Shown here: in pieces, positions 8,875 through 17,331 of the stretch
Position numbering within the stretch: the stretch's first letter is position 1
How the letters are laid out: every line of letters begins with the position of its first letter
Assembly: GCA_035457705.1 (NCBI GenBank)
Contig: DATIBD010000103.1
Span: 124,001 to 188,000, forward strand
DNA length: 64,000 nt
Direction of reading: 5' to 3'
From: DASPGQ01 sp035457705
Lineage (GTDB): Bacteria; Acidobacteriota; Vicinamibacteria; Marinacidobacterales; SMYC01
The notes under the pieces: generated by a model
What the model saw: the letters and a program-made list of their open reading frames with translations, nothing else
The model's database searches: none
What the model was told of the DNA's origin: nothing
Translations under genes and position numbers: made by a program

Positions 8875-9308
8875 TCGCTTTCCTCGTATTCATCGTCATC
8901 GCCGCCTTCATGTTCGCCAAGCTCGAGATCGAGATCGAGGGGCGTCACGGCTGGGCGGAGAAACTCCCGACCTGGCGGATCGAGCATCACGTCCTGCTGG
9001 ACTGGTTCTTCGGAGGCCGGCCCTTGACCGGCTATCACGCCTGGGCATTCCTCTTCGTGCTCTTCGTCTTCCATCTTCCGTTCTTCTGGGCGAACGCGTG
9101 GTCGGTTCGCTCCGAGCTGCATGCCGTCGGCGGCTACACGCTGTTCTGGATTATCGAAGACTTGCTCTGGTTCATCCTCAATCCACATTACGGATGGAAG
9201 AAGTTCACCCGCCACGATGTCTGGTGGCACAAGAGATGGGCGCTGGGTCTGCCGTTGGATTATTGGATCCTGGGAACGTTCGCGGCGGTGCTGCTCATAG
9301 TTCCATGA
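8871..9308 (+). CDS. Small four-helix membrane protein
   Basis: A 145-residue integral membrane protein with hydrophobic helices at about 1-16, 55-75, 88-105 and 127-145. Several charged or aromatic positions (R-I-E-H-H, H-Y-G-W-K-K, H-D-V-W-W-H-K-R-W) lie between the helices, and the histidines could bind metal, but no known family motif was recognised. It is coupled by ATGA overlaps to the upstream glycosyltransferase and the downstream oxygenase, which is the only clue to function: it may be the membrane anchor or a further enzyme of the same modification pathway. Confidence 0.75.
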   Translation: MIAFLVFIVIAAFMFAKLEIEIEGRHGWAEKLPTWRIEHHVLLDWFFGGRPLTGYHAWAFLFVLFVFHLPFFWANAWSVRSELHAVGGYTLFWIIEDLLWFILNPHYGWKKFTRHDVWWHKRWALGLPLDYWILGTFAAVLLIVP

Positions 9309-10279
9309 CTCTCGGCCCCGACATGGTGCGGTCGAACCTTCCGGTCATCGACCTCGAGCCCTGGTTTCGGGGAGATCGCGGGCGGACGGCCTGGGCACTA
9401 CGAAGCGCGTGCCTGAAGACGGGCTTCTTTTTCGTCTCGAATCATCGTTTGCCGGACGGGCTCCTCGACCGGATACGCGCGGCCTCTCGGAGTTTCTTCT
9501 CGCTGCCGCTCGAGGAAAAGCTGCGCATTCACTTCGAGAAGGCTCGAAAGCAACGGGGCTACATTCCCCTCCGCGGCGAGAGCTCGGATCCCAAGGGCAA
9601 GGGGGACGAGAAGGAGGCCCTCGACTTCACGTTTCCGGTGCTTCCCGAAGGCGTCAGCGACCCGGTTGCCTACCGGATGTACGGGCCCAATCTCTGGCCC
9701 GAGGGGCTGTCCGGATTCCGGGAGACGGTCGAGAGCTACTTCGAGGAAATGATTCGGATTGCAGGAACCCTTTTCGAGATCCTGGCCGCGAGCCTCGAGC
9801 TCCCTCATGATTTCTTTCGGCCTAGGATCGACCGCCCCATCGCCCAGCTGCGTCTTCTCCATTACCCCCCGCAGTCGGAACCGCTCGACGAGGCCTCCCT
9901 GGGAATCGGTGAGCACTGCGATTACGAGTGCTTCACCATCCTGGATCCAGGCGACGTCACAGGCCTCCAGCTTCGCGACCAGAAAGGCGAATGGCTGGAG
10001 GTGCAGCCTTTGCCGGGGGCGTTCGTCGTGAACCTCGGCGAAATGCTCGCTCGCTGGACCAACGACGTCTACCGGGCCACGGTCCATCGCGTCGTCAATC
10101 GCTCGAGCCGGGAGCGCTACGCCATCCCCTTCTTCTTTGGAACGAACTACGACACGCTCATCGAATGCCTGCCCACCTGCTCGGGACCGGAGAGACCGAG
10201 CCGGTACCCGCCGATCCTCGCCGGCGAATATCTCGCCAAACGACTGAACGAAGTCTACGGCTCGCTTCCCAACAGTTGA
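9305..10279 (+). CDS. Isopenicillin N synthase-like Fe(II)/2-oxoglutarate-type oxygenase
   Basis: A 324-residue protein with the two-part layout of this superfamily: an N-terminal DIOX_N-type region (L-P-V-I-D-L at 12-17, G-F-F-F-V-S-N-H at 40-47, S-F-F-x-L-P-x-E-E-K-L near 63-73) and a C-terminal jelly roll with the metal triad His204-x-Asp206 and His261. The Arg that anchors the co-substrate or substrate carboxylate is present (Arg271), but the usual R-x-S is R-Y-A here, so the Ser is lost. Whether it uses 2-oxoglutarate cannot be decided. ATG overlaps the stop of the membrane-protein gene. A 312-base gap with tandem repeats follows. Confidence 0.88.
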   Translation: MTLGPDMVRSNLPVIDLEPWFRGDRGRTAWALRSACLKTGFFFVSNHRLPDGLLDRIRAASRSFFSLPLEEKLRIHFEKARKQRGYIPLRGESSDPKGKGDEKEALDFTFPVLPEGVSDPVAYRMYGPNLWPEGLSGFRETVESYFEEMIRIAGTLFEILAASLELPHDFFRPRIDRPIAQLRLLHYPPQSEPLDEASLGIGEHCDYECFTILDPGDVTGLQLRDQKGEWLEVQPLPGAFVVNLGEMLARWTNDVYRATVHRVVNRSSRERYAIPFFFGTNYDTLIECLPTCSGPERPSRYPPILAGEYLAKRLNEVYGSLPNS

Positions 10280-10364
10280 GAAGTCTCAATTACTCAATGC
10301 CGTGTCGGGACCCTTGATCGACCGCGCCGCCACGGCTCGGCCTTTGCGGCGCTTATTCGCATTT

Positions 10365-10529
10365 CGTGCTCAACATCCGATACCCACGAAGGAGCCCGAT
10401 GCGAACAATTATTCGCCTGCGTGCTCACATCTGATTCCCTCGAAGTAGCCCGATGCGGACGATTATTCGCACTGCATGCTCACATCTGATTCCCTCGAAG
10501 TAGCCCGATGCGGACGATTATTCGCACTG
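10365..10529. repeat. Three tandem copies of a 55-bp repeat
   Basis: Copies start at 10365, 10420 and 10475. The second and third differ at one base in 55; the first is diverged at several positions and a short piece resembling the repeat's end (TTATTCGC) precedes it. Each copy contains CCCGATGCG followed by ATTATTCGC. The array occupies half of the 312-base gene-free stretch between the oxygenase gene and the 3' end of the permease gene. The rest of that stretch shows only a hairpin at its right edge. Confidence 0.9.
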
Positions 10530-10559
10530 ACGTCGCGGCAGGCGTTTTGGCCACCGCTC

Positions 10560-10593
10560 GACAGGCTGGGCTGTACTTCTTCGTCAGCCTGTC
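10560..10593 (-). terminator. Hairpin at the 3' end of the ADOP permease gene
   Basis: GACAGGCTG (10560-10568) and its exact complement (10585-10593) flank a 16-base loop and begin at the permease stop codon. No T-run follows on the minus strand, so it is at best a weak intrinsic terminator or an mRNA-stabilising stem. Confidence 0.3.
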
Positions 10594-13006
10594 ACTCGTG
10601 GCGCAGCACGGCGATGGGATTGGTCGACGACGCCCGCAAAGTCGGTGCCAGGCTCGCAAACGCCGAGGTGGCGATGAAGAGACCCGTGGCGACGACGAAG
10701 GTTACGGGGTCGAAAGGACTCACCCCGAAGAGCTGGGACGCTACCAGACGCGCGGCAATGCCGGCAAGGACGATGCCCAGCGCGATTCCAGCCGCGGTGA
10801 GCTTCAGTCCCTCGCCGAGAACCAACGCTCCGATCTCGCGCGAAGTCGCGCCGAGCGCCATACGGATCCCGATCTCCCGGCGCCGCTCCGCCACGGTGAA
10901 GGCGACCACCCCGTAGATGCCGAGACTCGCGAGCAGCAGGGCGACCGCCCCGAATACACCCAGCAAGATCGAGCTGATGGTCCATTGAAGGGCGCTCTCC
11001 GACACGATGTCCGCCATCGGGCGAATCTCGACGGGAAGGTTCGGATCGACGGCGGCGATGGCGCCGGCCACCGCGCGGGTGAGATTTTCCGGGTCGGCGC
11101 CGGCGGACACGACGAGAAACCGTCCCCGAAACCCTCCCTGATCGATTGCCTGATAAATCTGCGCGCCGATCTCGTCTTGGAAACCCTCGTGCCTCACGTC
11201 GGCTACGACCCCCACCACGGTCGCCTCGAAAGTCCCCTCGCTATCCACGACGAGAAGAGACTCACCGACCGCGTTACGATCCGGCCAGTAAGCATCCGCG
11301 GTCGACCGGCTGACGATGACGACTCGTGCCGAGTTGGGTCCATCTCTCTCGTCGAACGTTCTTCCCGCGAGTAGAGCAACACCCATCGCCTCGAAGTATC
11401 GCGACGAAACGTTGAACTGATGCGCCAACGGCCAGTTCTCCCTCGCCGCGGGCGCGTCATCGGGAAGCGCGAACTGAACGGTCCAGATCGCATGGTTCAT
11501 CGGAAGAGGGACGGTGTACCCGGCCGCGCGAGCTCCCGGGAGCGACGAGACTTCGAGAAGCGCCCGGTCGAAGAAGAGCTTCTGCTCGGAAGCCTCGGGA
11601 TAATCGGTTTGGGGAAGCGCCAGTCGAACCGTCAGAGCGGCCTCGGGTCGAAAGCCGAGCTCGACTTTCTGGAGCTCGAAGAAACTCCGCACCATGAGCC
11701 CGGTTCCCACGACGAGCGCGATCGCCAACGTCACTTCGAGCACGACCAGAGCCCGACGCACGCGCATCGAGCCGATTCCCGCTCCCCCCGCTCGCACCCC
11801 TTGCCTCAGGGAAGAAACGAGATTCGTTCGCGAGATCCCGATGGCCGGGGCCAGCCCGAACAGGACCGGGGTCAGTAGCGTCAACGCGACCGAAAAGAGA
11901 AGCACCCTCGTGTCGAGCTCCACCTCGCCCACGCGAAAGATGTCTTCGGGCACGAGAGGCGCAATCGCGCGGGCACCCCAATCCGCCAGAAAGACCCCGA
12001 GCCCCCCTCCCAGAAGAGCCAGCAGGAGGCTTTCGGTCAGGAGCTGTCGCACGATGTGGCCCCGGCGGGCTCCTAGGGCCGAGCGAACGGCGACGTCCCG
12101 CTCGCGCGCTCGGGCGCGGGCGAGCGTCAGGCTCGCGACGTTCACACAAGCAATGAGGAGGATGAATCCCACGGCAGCGAGAAAAACGGTGAAGCTGGCT
12201 CGCATGATGTCGTAGCCGAAATTGAGCGCTTCGCGAAGCTCTTTCACGGATACCCCGGAGAACTGCCCGTCGATGTCCGGGTAGGTCGCCGAAAGCTCGC
12301 TCTGGATGCCTTCGAGCTCGACTCGGGCTCTCTCCCGCGTCCATTCGGGGTTCAATCGTCCGACGAGAATGTGAAGGTCGCGGTCCCTCGGTTCCGCCGA
12401 AGCCGTTGCGGGAAGCGGGATCCACATCTTCACGCCCCCGAAGGGAAAGTTGAACGCGGGCGGCATCACTCCAATCACCGAGTGAGGGATGCCATCGAGA
12501 GAGATGACGGTTCCCAGGATCGCTGGATCCGCGCCATACCGGCGACGCCACAAGCCGTCGCTGAGAACGACGACCTCGGAGTCCCCGGGCTCGAAAGTTC
12601 GGCCGAGACGCGGCGGTACTCCGAGAAGGCCAAACAGATTCTCGGACAGCACTCCGGCTAGGAGGCTCTCGGGGCCTTCGGTCCCGGTCACGTTCTTGGT
12701 CGTGTAGTAGTAGGTCCCGAGCTCCCGGAACGCTCGCGATCGCGCTCTCCAGTCCTCGACTTGAGGGATCGAAAATCGGGCTCCGTCCCATCCTCGCAAG
12801 GTGTCGACCTGGCCTATCTGAACGAGCTCGTAGGCGTCTCGAAACGGAAGGGGCCGTATGAAGTAAGGATTCATGAAGCTCACGATCATGGTGTTGGCGG
12901 CTATGCCGAGAGCCAGGGTGATTAAGACCACCACGGCATAGCTGGGTTTCGCCACGACGTTGCGCCAGGCGAGGACGAGGTCTTGCCAGATGGGATCGAA
13001 TCTCAT
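10592..13006 (-). CDS. ADOP-type duplicated FtsX/MacB permease
   Basis: An 804-residue inner-membrane protein made of two MacB/FtsX halves. Half one starts with W-R-N-V-V-A-K-P-S-Y then T-L-A-L-G-I-A-A-N-T, a periplasmic MacB_PCD domain, and a permease core at about residues 275-430 (V-N-V-A-S-L-T-L-A-R-A-R-A-R-E-R-D-V-A-V-R). Half two repeats the scheme and ends with the core R-R-E-I-G-I-R-M-A-L-G-A and three C-terminal helices. No ATPase gene is adjacent, which defines the 'acidobacterial duplicated orphan permease' group. ATG 13006 was chosen because it starts at the first conserved block; the frame is open to 13102 and ATG 13066 is an alternative. Substrate unknown; the family is associated with export. 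Confidence 0.9.
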   Translation of the reverse strand: MRFDPIWQDLVLAWRNVVAKPSYAVVVLITLALGIAANTMIVSFMNPYFIRPLPFRDAYELVQIGQVDTLRGWDGARFSIPQVEDWRARSRAFRELGTYYYTTKNVTGTEGPESLLAGVLSENLFGLLGVPPRLGRTFEPGDSEVVVLSDGLWRRRYGADPAILGTVISLDGIPHSVIGVMPPAFNFPFGGVKMWIPLPATASAEPRDRDLHILVGRLNPEWTRERARVELEGIQSELSATYPDIDGQFSGVSVKELREALNFGYDIMRASFTVFLAAVGFILLIACVNVASLTLARARARERDVAVRSALGARRGHIVRQLLTESLLLALLGGGLGVFLADWGARAIAPLVPEDIFRVGEVELDTRVLLFSVALTLLTPVLFGLAPAIGISRTNLVSSLRQGVRAGGAGIGSMRVRRALVVLEVTLAIALVVGTGLMVRSFFELQKVELGFRPEAALTVRLALPQTDYPEASEQKLFFDRALLEVSSLPGARAAGYTVPLPMNHAIWTVQFALPDDAPAARENWPLAHQFNVSSRYFEAMGVALLAGRTFDERDGPNSARVVIVSRSTADAYWPDRNAVGESLLVVDSEGTFEATVVGVVADVRHEGFQDEIGAQIYQAIDQGGFRGRFLVVSAGADPENLTRAVAGAIAAVDPNLPVEIRPMADIVSESALQWTISSILLGVFGAVALLLASLGIYGVVAFTVAERRREIGIRMALGATSREIGALVLGEGLKLTAAGIALGIVLAGIAARLVASQLFGVSPFDPVTFVVATGLFIATSAFASLAPTLRASSTNPIAVLRHE

Positions 13007-13092
13007 ATGGATCGAGGACGGGAAAAGCCACCGCGGAGTTCCTGAAACTTTACGCCGGTCTTCCATGTTGGACGAGCGCGGTCCTCCTGTCC

Positions 13093-13098
13093 TAGGCT
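13093..13098 (+). promoter_or_regulatory. -10-like box six bases before the prolyl iminopeptidase start
   Basis: TAGGCT (TANNNT) ends six bases before ATG 13105 and no Shine-Dalgarno sequence is present, the same geometry as at 2696. A TTGGAC at 13068-13073 is a possible -35 with a long 19-base spacer. Confidence 0.45.
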
Positions 13099-13104
13099 TC
13101 AACG

Positions 13105-14037
13105 ATGAACGAAGAGCTTCCTTCTTACGACAGCGGGCACTTTCCCGTCGGCGGCGGCCATCGGCTCTATTACGAGCGCTACGGCAAACGAGGTGGCCTT
13201 CCGGTCCTCTTCGTCCACGGCGGACCCGGCGCCGGCTTCAGCGAGGATGACAAACGTTTCTTCGATCCCGAGCAGTTCGACGTGCTGCTCTACGAGCAGC
13301 GGGGCGCGGGACGCAGCGAGCCGTTCGCGAGCCTCGAGCAGAATGATACGGACGCTCTCGTCGAGGATATCGAGCGCCTGCTCGACGCCTTCTCCCTCGA
13401 AAGCGTCGTGCTCTTCGGAGGGTCGTGGGGATCGACGCTGTCGCTCGTCTATGCGATCCGCCATCCCGATCGGGTTCGGGCGCTGGTCCTCCGAGGAATT
13501 TTTCTCGCCAACGAGGCCGCGATCCGTCATTTCGTGGGGGGCGCTGTCTCCGAGTTCTTCCCCGAGGTGTGGGAGCGTTTCGCGGAGCTCGTGCCGGAAG
13601 ACCGGAAGGGCGAGCTTGCGAGTTTTTACCTCGATCGAATGCTATCCGGCGACGAGCGGGAGCGAGAGCGTTACTGCTATGAATGGGCGCGTTACGAGCT
13701 CGCGCTTCTCAAGCTCGACTGGACGGAGACGCCGATGCGGGAGCTTCTCGAGCACTACAACTACCGCTCGCTCGCCCCTCTCGAAGCGCACTACACGGCT
13801 CACGGGTTCTTTCTCCCCGAGGACTACATTCTTCGGAACGCTGGCGCGCTCGAAGGAAAGCCCGTCAGCATCGTTCACGGGCGGTACGACATGCTCTGTC
13901 CTCCCCGACAGGCGTTCGAGCTCCACCGGAATCTACCCGGCTCGACTCTCCGATACGTTCGCGCCGGCCACTCCTCGAGCGAAGAGGCGATTCGGGCGGC
14001 GCTGATCGAAGAGCTCGGCCTGGCGCCGTCGGGCTAA
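13105..14037 (+). CDS. pip: Prolyl iminopeptidase (alpha/beta hydrolase, peptidase family S33)
   Basis: A 310-residue enzyme that removes N-terminal proline from peptides. HGGPG (residues 38-42) forms the oxyanion region, G-G-S-W-G-S carries the nucleophile Ser107, H-G-R-Y-D supplies the acid near residue 260, and A-G-H-S near residue 289 supplies the histidine. The cap domain between them has the family's E-x-x-Y-F-type helical content. Length is normal. There is no signal peptide, so it is cytosolic. The mRNA is predicted to be leaderless. It is divergent from the ADOP permease, with no evident functional link. Confidence 0.92.
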   Translation: MNEELPSYDSGHFPVGGGHRLYYERYGKRGGLPVLFVHGGPGAGFSEDDKRFFDPEQFDVLLYEQRGAGRSEPFASLEQNDTDALVEDIERLLDAFSLESVVLFGGSWGSTLSLVYAIRHPDRVRALVLRGIFLANEAAIRHFVGGAVSEFFPEVWERFAELVPEDRKGELASFYLDRMLSGDERERERYCYEWARYELALLKLDWTETPMRELLEHYNYRSLAPLEAHYTAHGFFLPEDYILRNAGALEGKPVSIVHGRYDMLCPPRQAFELHRNLPGSTLRYVRAGHSSSEEAIRAALIEELGLAPSG

Positions 14038-14065
14038 TTCTCGTGCTCGAAACCTTCCGAGGTGC

Positions 14066-15004
14066 TCAGGGTTCCGATTCGAAGAGGGCGAGCTCGCTCG
14101 CATAGAACGTGAGCCTGAGGACGAGCTTGATGAGGAGGTAGGCTTGTCCGACCAAGAAAGCCACGACGACAGCCGCGAGCGTCGACTGCCCCGCTCCCGG
14201 CGCCATCACCTGGTAGGCCCCGAGAAGCGCTAGGCCCACGAGACCGATGCCGTAATAGAGAGAGACCGTCTTCCCGAAATGGCCCAGGACGAAGCCAAAT
14301 CCTCGCACAGTCGCCAGCAGCATGCTGTTGCGATTCTCTTTCAGGGTCGCGATCTTGGCATAGTCGAAGGCCATGTTGACGAAGGTCAACAAGACTACGA
14401 CGACAAGCGTGCCAGCGACTACGTAGCCCAGGACAATCTCTTCGGCGGTCACGTCGCGCGTCGCGCTCTCGATCTGGGAAAAAAGCCAACCCGCCAGCCG
14501 GTAGATGCCGTAGTAGAGAGCCGCGGAGAGCAGAGCGAGCCTCATGAATCGGAAGAAGAAGGTAGCGCCGTGGGAGAGGAACTCGGAGAGTCTGAAGATG
14601 CCCGCGCGTTCGGAGTAGCGCTGCAGAATGCCTCCGAGAAAGAAGGTCCAGAGGACGGCGTACAGGATGCCCAGCCCGAGGATCCCAGGGTACGACTCGA
14701 AGAGATTTCCGTTGAGCCAGCTCTCGATGTTATCGAAAAAAGCCCCCGCCCCGACGAGCGTAGGTCCGAAGGTATCCTCGAGCCCGTTCGTCCTGGCGTC
14801 GAACTCCCCGTACCAACCGCTGTCGAAACCGTCGCGGAGCTTTTGATGAACGAGACTCGCCCCGATGGACTCCTCGATGGAATGCGACATCACGAGAGTG
14901 GCGGGAAACGCCACTGCGAGATTCACGGCAAAGAGCACGAGGACGAGGCCGGGAGACGAGAGGACCCTTCCGAATCCCTGGAAAAACGATCCGACCGCCG
15001 ACAT
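14066..15004 (-). CDS. Polytopic membrane protein of unknown function
   Basis: A 312-residue protein with about five to six hydrophobic helices (near residues 17-38, 108-125, 145-172, 193-215, 243-263 and 272-296). A soluble stretch at about 45-100 lies between the first two. No catalytic motif or known family was recognised; the shape resembles permease-like or DUF4013-like membrane proteins. The gene starts 10 bases after the stop of the M1 peptidase gene on the same strand, so the two probably form an operon driven by the extended -10 promoter at 17068-17076. A weak GGAACC precedes the ATG. Confidence 0.75.
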   Translation of the reverse strand: MSAVGSFFQGFGRVLSSPGLVLVLFAVNLAVAFPATLVMSHSIEESIGASLVHQKLRDGFDSGWYGEFDARTNGLEDTFGPTLVGAGAFFDNIESWLNGNLFESYPGILGLGILYAVLWTFFLGGILQRYSERAGIFRLSEFLSHGATFFFRFMRLALLSAALYYGIYRLAGWLFSQIESATRDVTAEEIVLGYVVAGTLVVVVLLTFVNMAFDYAKIATLKENRNSMLLATVRGFGFVLGHFGKTVSLYYGIGLVGLALLGAYQVMAPGAGQSTLAAVVVAFLVGQAYLLIKLVLRLTFYASELALFESEP

Positions 15005-15014
15005 CGAGGTTCCC

Positions 15015-17042
15015 TCAGACGAAGAACGCGAACGTGGACAGAAGATCCTGGAGCCAAATCATCCACTTGGAAGCCCACTTGCGGGCGGGAAGCTTCGCCT
15101 TCGGTTCCACGAGCCTGGAGTTGTTGGTGTAATCGAGGTCGAGAAGGAGCTTTCTCTCGGGATCGACCGCGGCAAAGCGAAGCTTGGAGGCGCGCTCTTC
15201 GACGTATAGCTGCCATCGGTCTCGACCGTCCCACTCGTGAAGGAGCTCGGTGCCATCCTCGAAAGTGAGGAGCACGTCTACGGGGAACGTCGCCGCACCG
15301 TAGCGACGAACGACGACCTCGGTGCGGAACAAATCGTCGCTCTTCTCTTCCTGGTGTGTGAGTGCCTCGTCGAATCCCGCGACTTCGACCGGGGTGCTCG
15401 ACACGGAGTGTACCCCATAATCGAAGTCGTTCGAGCTGCGATACACCTGGTCGAAGAACCAGGAGAGGTCGCGCCCGCTCACCTCGTTCGCCACGTCGAA
15501 GAAATCCCGGGGTCTCGGGTGACGAAACTGGTACCTCTGGAAGAAGGTGGACATGATGTCCTGCAAGACTTCCCAGCCCAGGTAACGCTCGAGCGTGGCG
15601 AGCCACAAGGCCGTCTTGTTATAGCTGTGGGCGCCCCCCGTCGCGGGAAAGTAACGATAGGTCGGCGTGGCCTGATTATCCCAGGTGGCCGCGTCGCGAT
15701 AGCCGTCGAGCCGATTTCCATTGACCATTCGATCGAGCTTGATTTCGTCGAACATGACGGGGAGGAAGCCGCCGAGATCGGTTCCCCGCGGATTGAGGTA
15801 GCGCTTTACGAAGGAACGGTCACCGTAGGTCACGTCCATCGCGCGCGCGGTGGAGAACGTATTGAACCCTTCGTCGAGCCAGGCGTGCTCGAACTCGTTG
15901 TTCCCCACGATGCCGTACCAGAATTGATGTCCGCACTCGTGGACGGTGACCCCTTCGGGAGAGCCTCCGCCGAACGGATTGAACAGCCTCGTCCCCGCGG
16001 TGAAGAAGGTCGGATACTCCATGCCGCCCGCTCCACTTCCATAAGCGGGATCGACGACGGTGACATGTCCATAGGGGTAGGCGCCATACCACGTGCCGTA
16101 GCTTTTCAAAGCCGCCCGGGTGGCCTCGAAATGTCGCTCCTTTTGCGCCAGATGCTCGGGTTGAAGCAGGAGCCTCATGTCCACGCCGGGCAGACCGGGC
16201 TCCTCGAAGCGCTCTTCGAAGACGAGGTAATCGGGGCTCGCCGTCCAGGCGAAGTCGTGCACGTCCGCCTGCTGGAACCGATACCTCGTCTTGCCGTTCG
16301 CCTCGTCTCGCGCCACCTCACGACCGGTTGCTCCCACGACGAACTCACTCGGAACGGTGATGCCAACGTCGTACTCTCCGTAATCGGAATAGAACTCGGT
16401 CCCGGCGTGAAACTGATGCCCGTTCCATCCCGTTTCCTCGAGGACGGCGATCTTGGGAAACCACTGCGCGATGAAGAAGAAATCGCCCCGAAAGCCGGTG
16501 CGCGCGAACGTTCGCGGAATCTTGGCCTCCCAGGCGAGCTCGACCTGAGCCATTCCCTCGGGAGGAATCGCCTCGGGAAGCGGTACGACGAGGAGTGTCC
16601 TGTCCTCTGGGTTCCCGTCGTCGGGGGACTCGAACCGAGCTTCCGAAGTCAGATCGATGCCGGCAACGCCGACATCGGGAACGAGCTCGATCGAAGAAAC
16701 GTCGATATAGCTCCAATCCCCCTCGACCGGGCTCTCGCGGTTGCGCCCGCTCGACCGGAGGCGCGATTCGAGGAGCCAGGTGCTTCGATTGTTCCGCCAG
16801 GCATTCCAATAGAGGTGGAAGCGGAGATCGTGGGCCGGAATCGGCTGGATGTTGCGCCAGGTAAGGGTCTCGGTGCCGGTCAGAATCTTCGTTTCCGGAT
16901 CCAGCTCCACCTCGATGCGGTAGTTGGCGTTTCGAGGCGAGCGGGGCTCGTCCTGGGCCCGCGAGGACGACGCTCCCAGGAGCGCCAGAAACACAAATGC
17001 CGGTAAGGGTGCTTGACGACTCGCCCGACTTCGTCGCGGCAT
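15015..17042 (-). CDS. Exported M1-family metallopeptidase
   Basis: A 675-residue gluzincin of the M1 (aminopeptidase N) family. ATG 17042 follows a strong GAGGAGG and yields a signal peptide ending near Ala29. Family blocks are G-A-G-G-M-E-Y-P-T (the GxMEN-equivalent substrate motif), the zinc motif HECGH at 368-372, and W-L-D-E-G-F-N-T, whose Glu is the third zinc ligand. The N-terminal beta domain (about 35-240) is present; the long C-terminal HEAT-like domain of classical enzymes is replaced by a shorter one. It probably degrades peptides in the periplasm. A membrane-protein gene follows in the same operon. Confidence 0.92.
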   Translation of the reverse strand: MPRRSRASRQAPLPAFVFLALLGASSSRAQDEPRSPRNANYRIEVELDPETKILTGTETLTWRNIQPIPAHDLRFHLYWNAWRNNRSTWLLESRLRSSGRNRESPVEGDWSYIDVSSIELVPDVGVAGIDLTSEARFESPDDGNPEDRTLLVVPLPEAIPPEGMAQVELAWEAKIPRTFARTGFRGDFFFIAQWFPKIAVLEETGWNGHQFHAGTEFYSDYGEYDVGITVPSEFVVGATGREVARDEANGKTRYRFQQADVHDFAWTASPDYLVFEERFEEPGLPGVDMRLLLQPEHLAQKERHFEATRAALKSYGTWYGAYPYGHVTVVDPAYGSGAGGMEYPTFFTAGTRLFNPFGGGSPEGVTVHECGHQFWYGIVGNNEFEHAWLDEGFNTFSTARAMDVTYGDRSFVKRYLNPRGTDLGGFLPVMFDEIKLDRMVNGNRLDGYRDAATWDNQATPTYRYFPATGGAHSYNKTALWLATLERYLGWEVLQDIMSTFFQRYQFRHPRPRDFFDVANEVSGRDLSWFFDQVYRSSNDFDYGVHSVSSTPVEVAGFDEALTHQEEKSDDLFRTEVVVRRYGAATFPVDVLLTFEDGTELLHEWDGRDRWQLYVEERASKLRFAAVDPERKLLLDLDYTNNSRLVEPKAKLPARKWASKWMIWLQDLLSTFAFFV

Positions 17043-17067
17043 CGGCCCTCCTCGGAAAAGGGGCGTG

Positions 17068-17076
17068 ATTATATCA
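17068..17076 (-). promoter_or_regulatory. Extended -10 promoter for the M1 peptidase operon
   Basis: Read on the minus strand this is TGATATAAT, a perfect TGnTATAAT extended -10. The predicted start near 17061 leaves an 18-base leader that contains the GAGGAGG ribosome site. No -35 hexamer is evident, as expected for extended -10 promoters. Confidence 0.6.
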
Positions 17077-17230
17077 AGCACGGTTTCGCTCATGCGCAAG
17101 CCATCGCATCTGTCCCCTCGTTGACGGATCCGGGGGGTATGTCTAAAATAGCTCGGTCGCAAGATTGACTTTGACGTTGGCCCGCGGTTTCCTGTTCACG
17201 TCTCCAAATTTCTCCCAACGAGGTTCCCGT

Positions 17231-17315
17231 GCGAAAGTGGCGGAATTGGCAGACGCGCTGGACTTAGGATCCAGTGGGGTAACCCGTGGGGGTTCGAGTC
17301 CCCCCTTTCGCACCA
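17231..17315 (+). tRNA. tRNA-Leu (anticodon UAG)
   Basis: The 7-base acceptor stem GCGAAAG pairs with CTTTCGC near the 3' end, followed by discriminator A and an encoded CCA (17313-17315). The anticodon stem CTGGA/TCCAG holds the loop CTTAGGA, giving anticodon TAG for CUA codons. A long variable arm (TGGGGTAACCCGTG) and a GGGGG-TTCGAGT-CCCCC T arm complete a class II tRNA typical of Leu. It lies 17 bases before tig. Two overlapping -35-like TTGAC elements occur at 17165-17176, but no clear -10 was found. Confidence 0.97.
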
Positions 17316-17331
17316 AGATGTCCGAGGACGA

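Noticed and set aside
15237..17006. 589-codon plus-strand frame opposite the M1 peptidase gene
   Set aside because: The minus strand holds an M1 peptidase with intact HExxH and signal peptide; the plus frame is a GC-rich shadow without known motifs.
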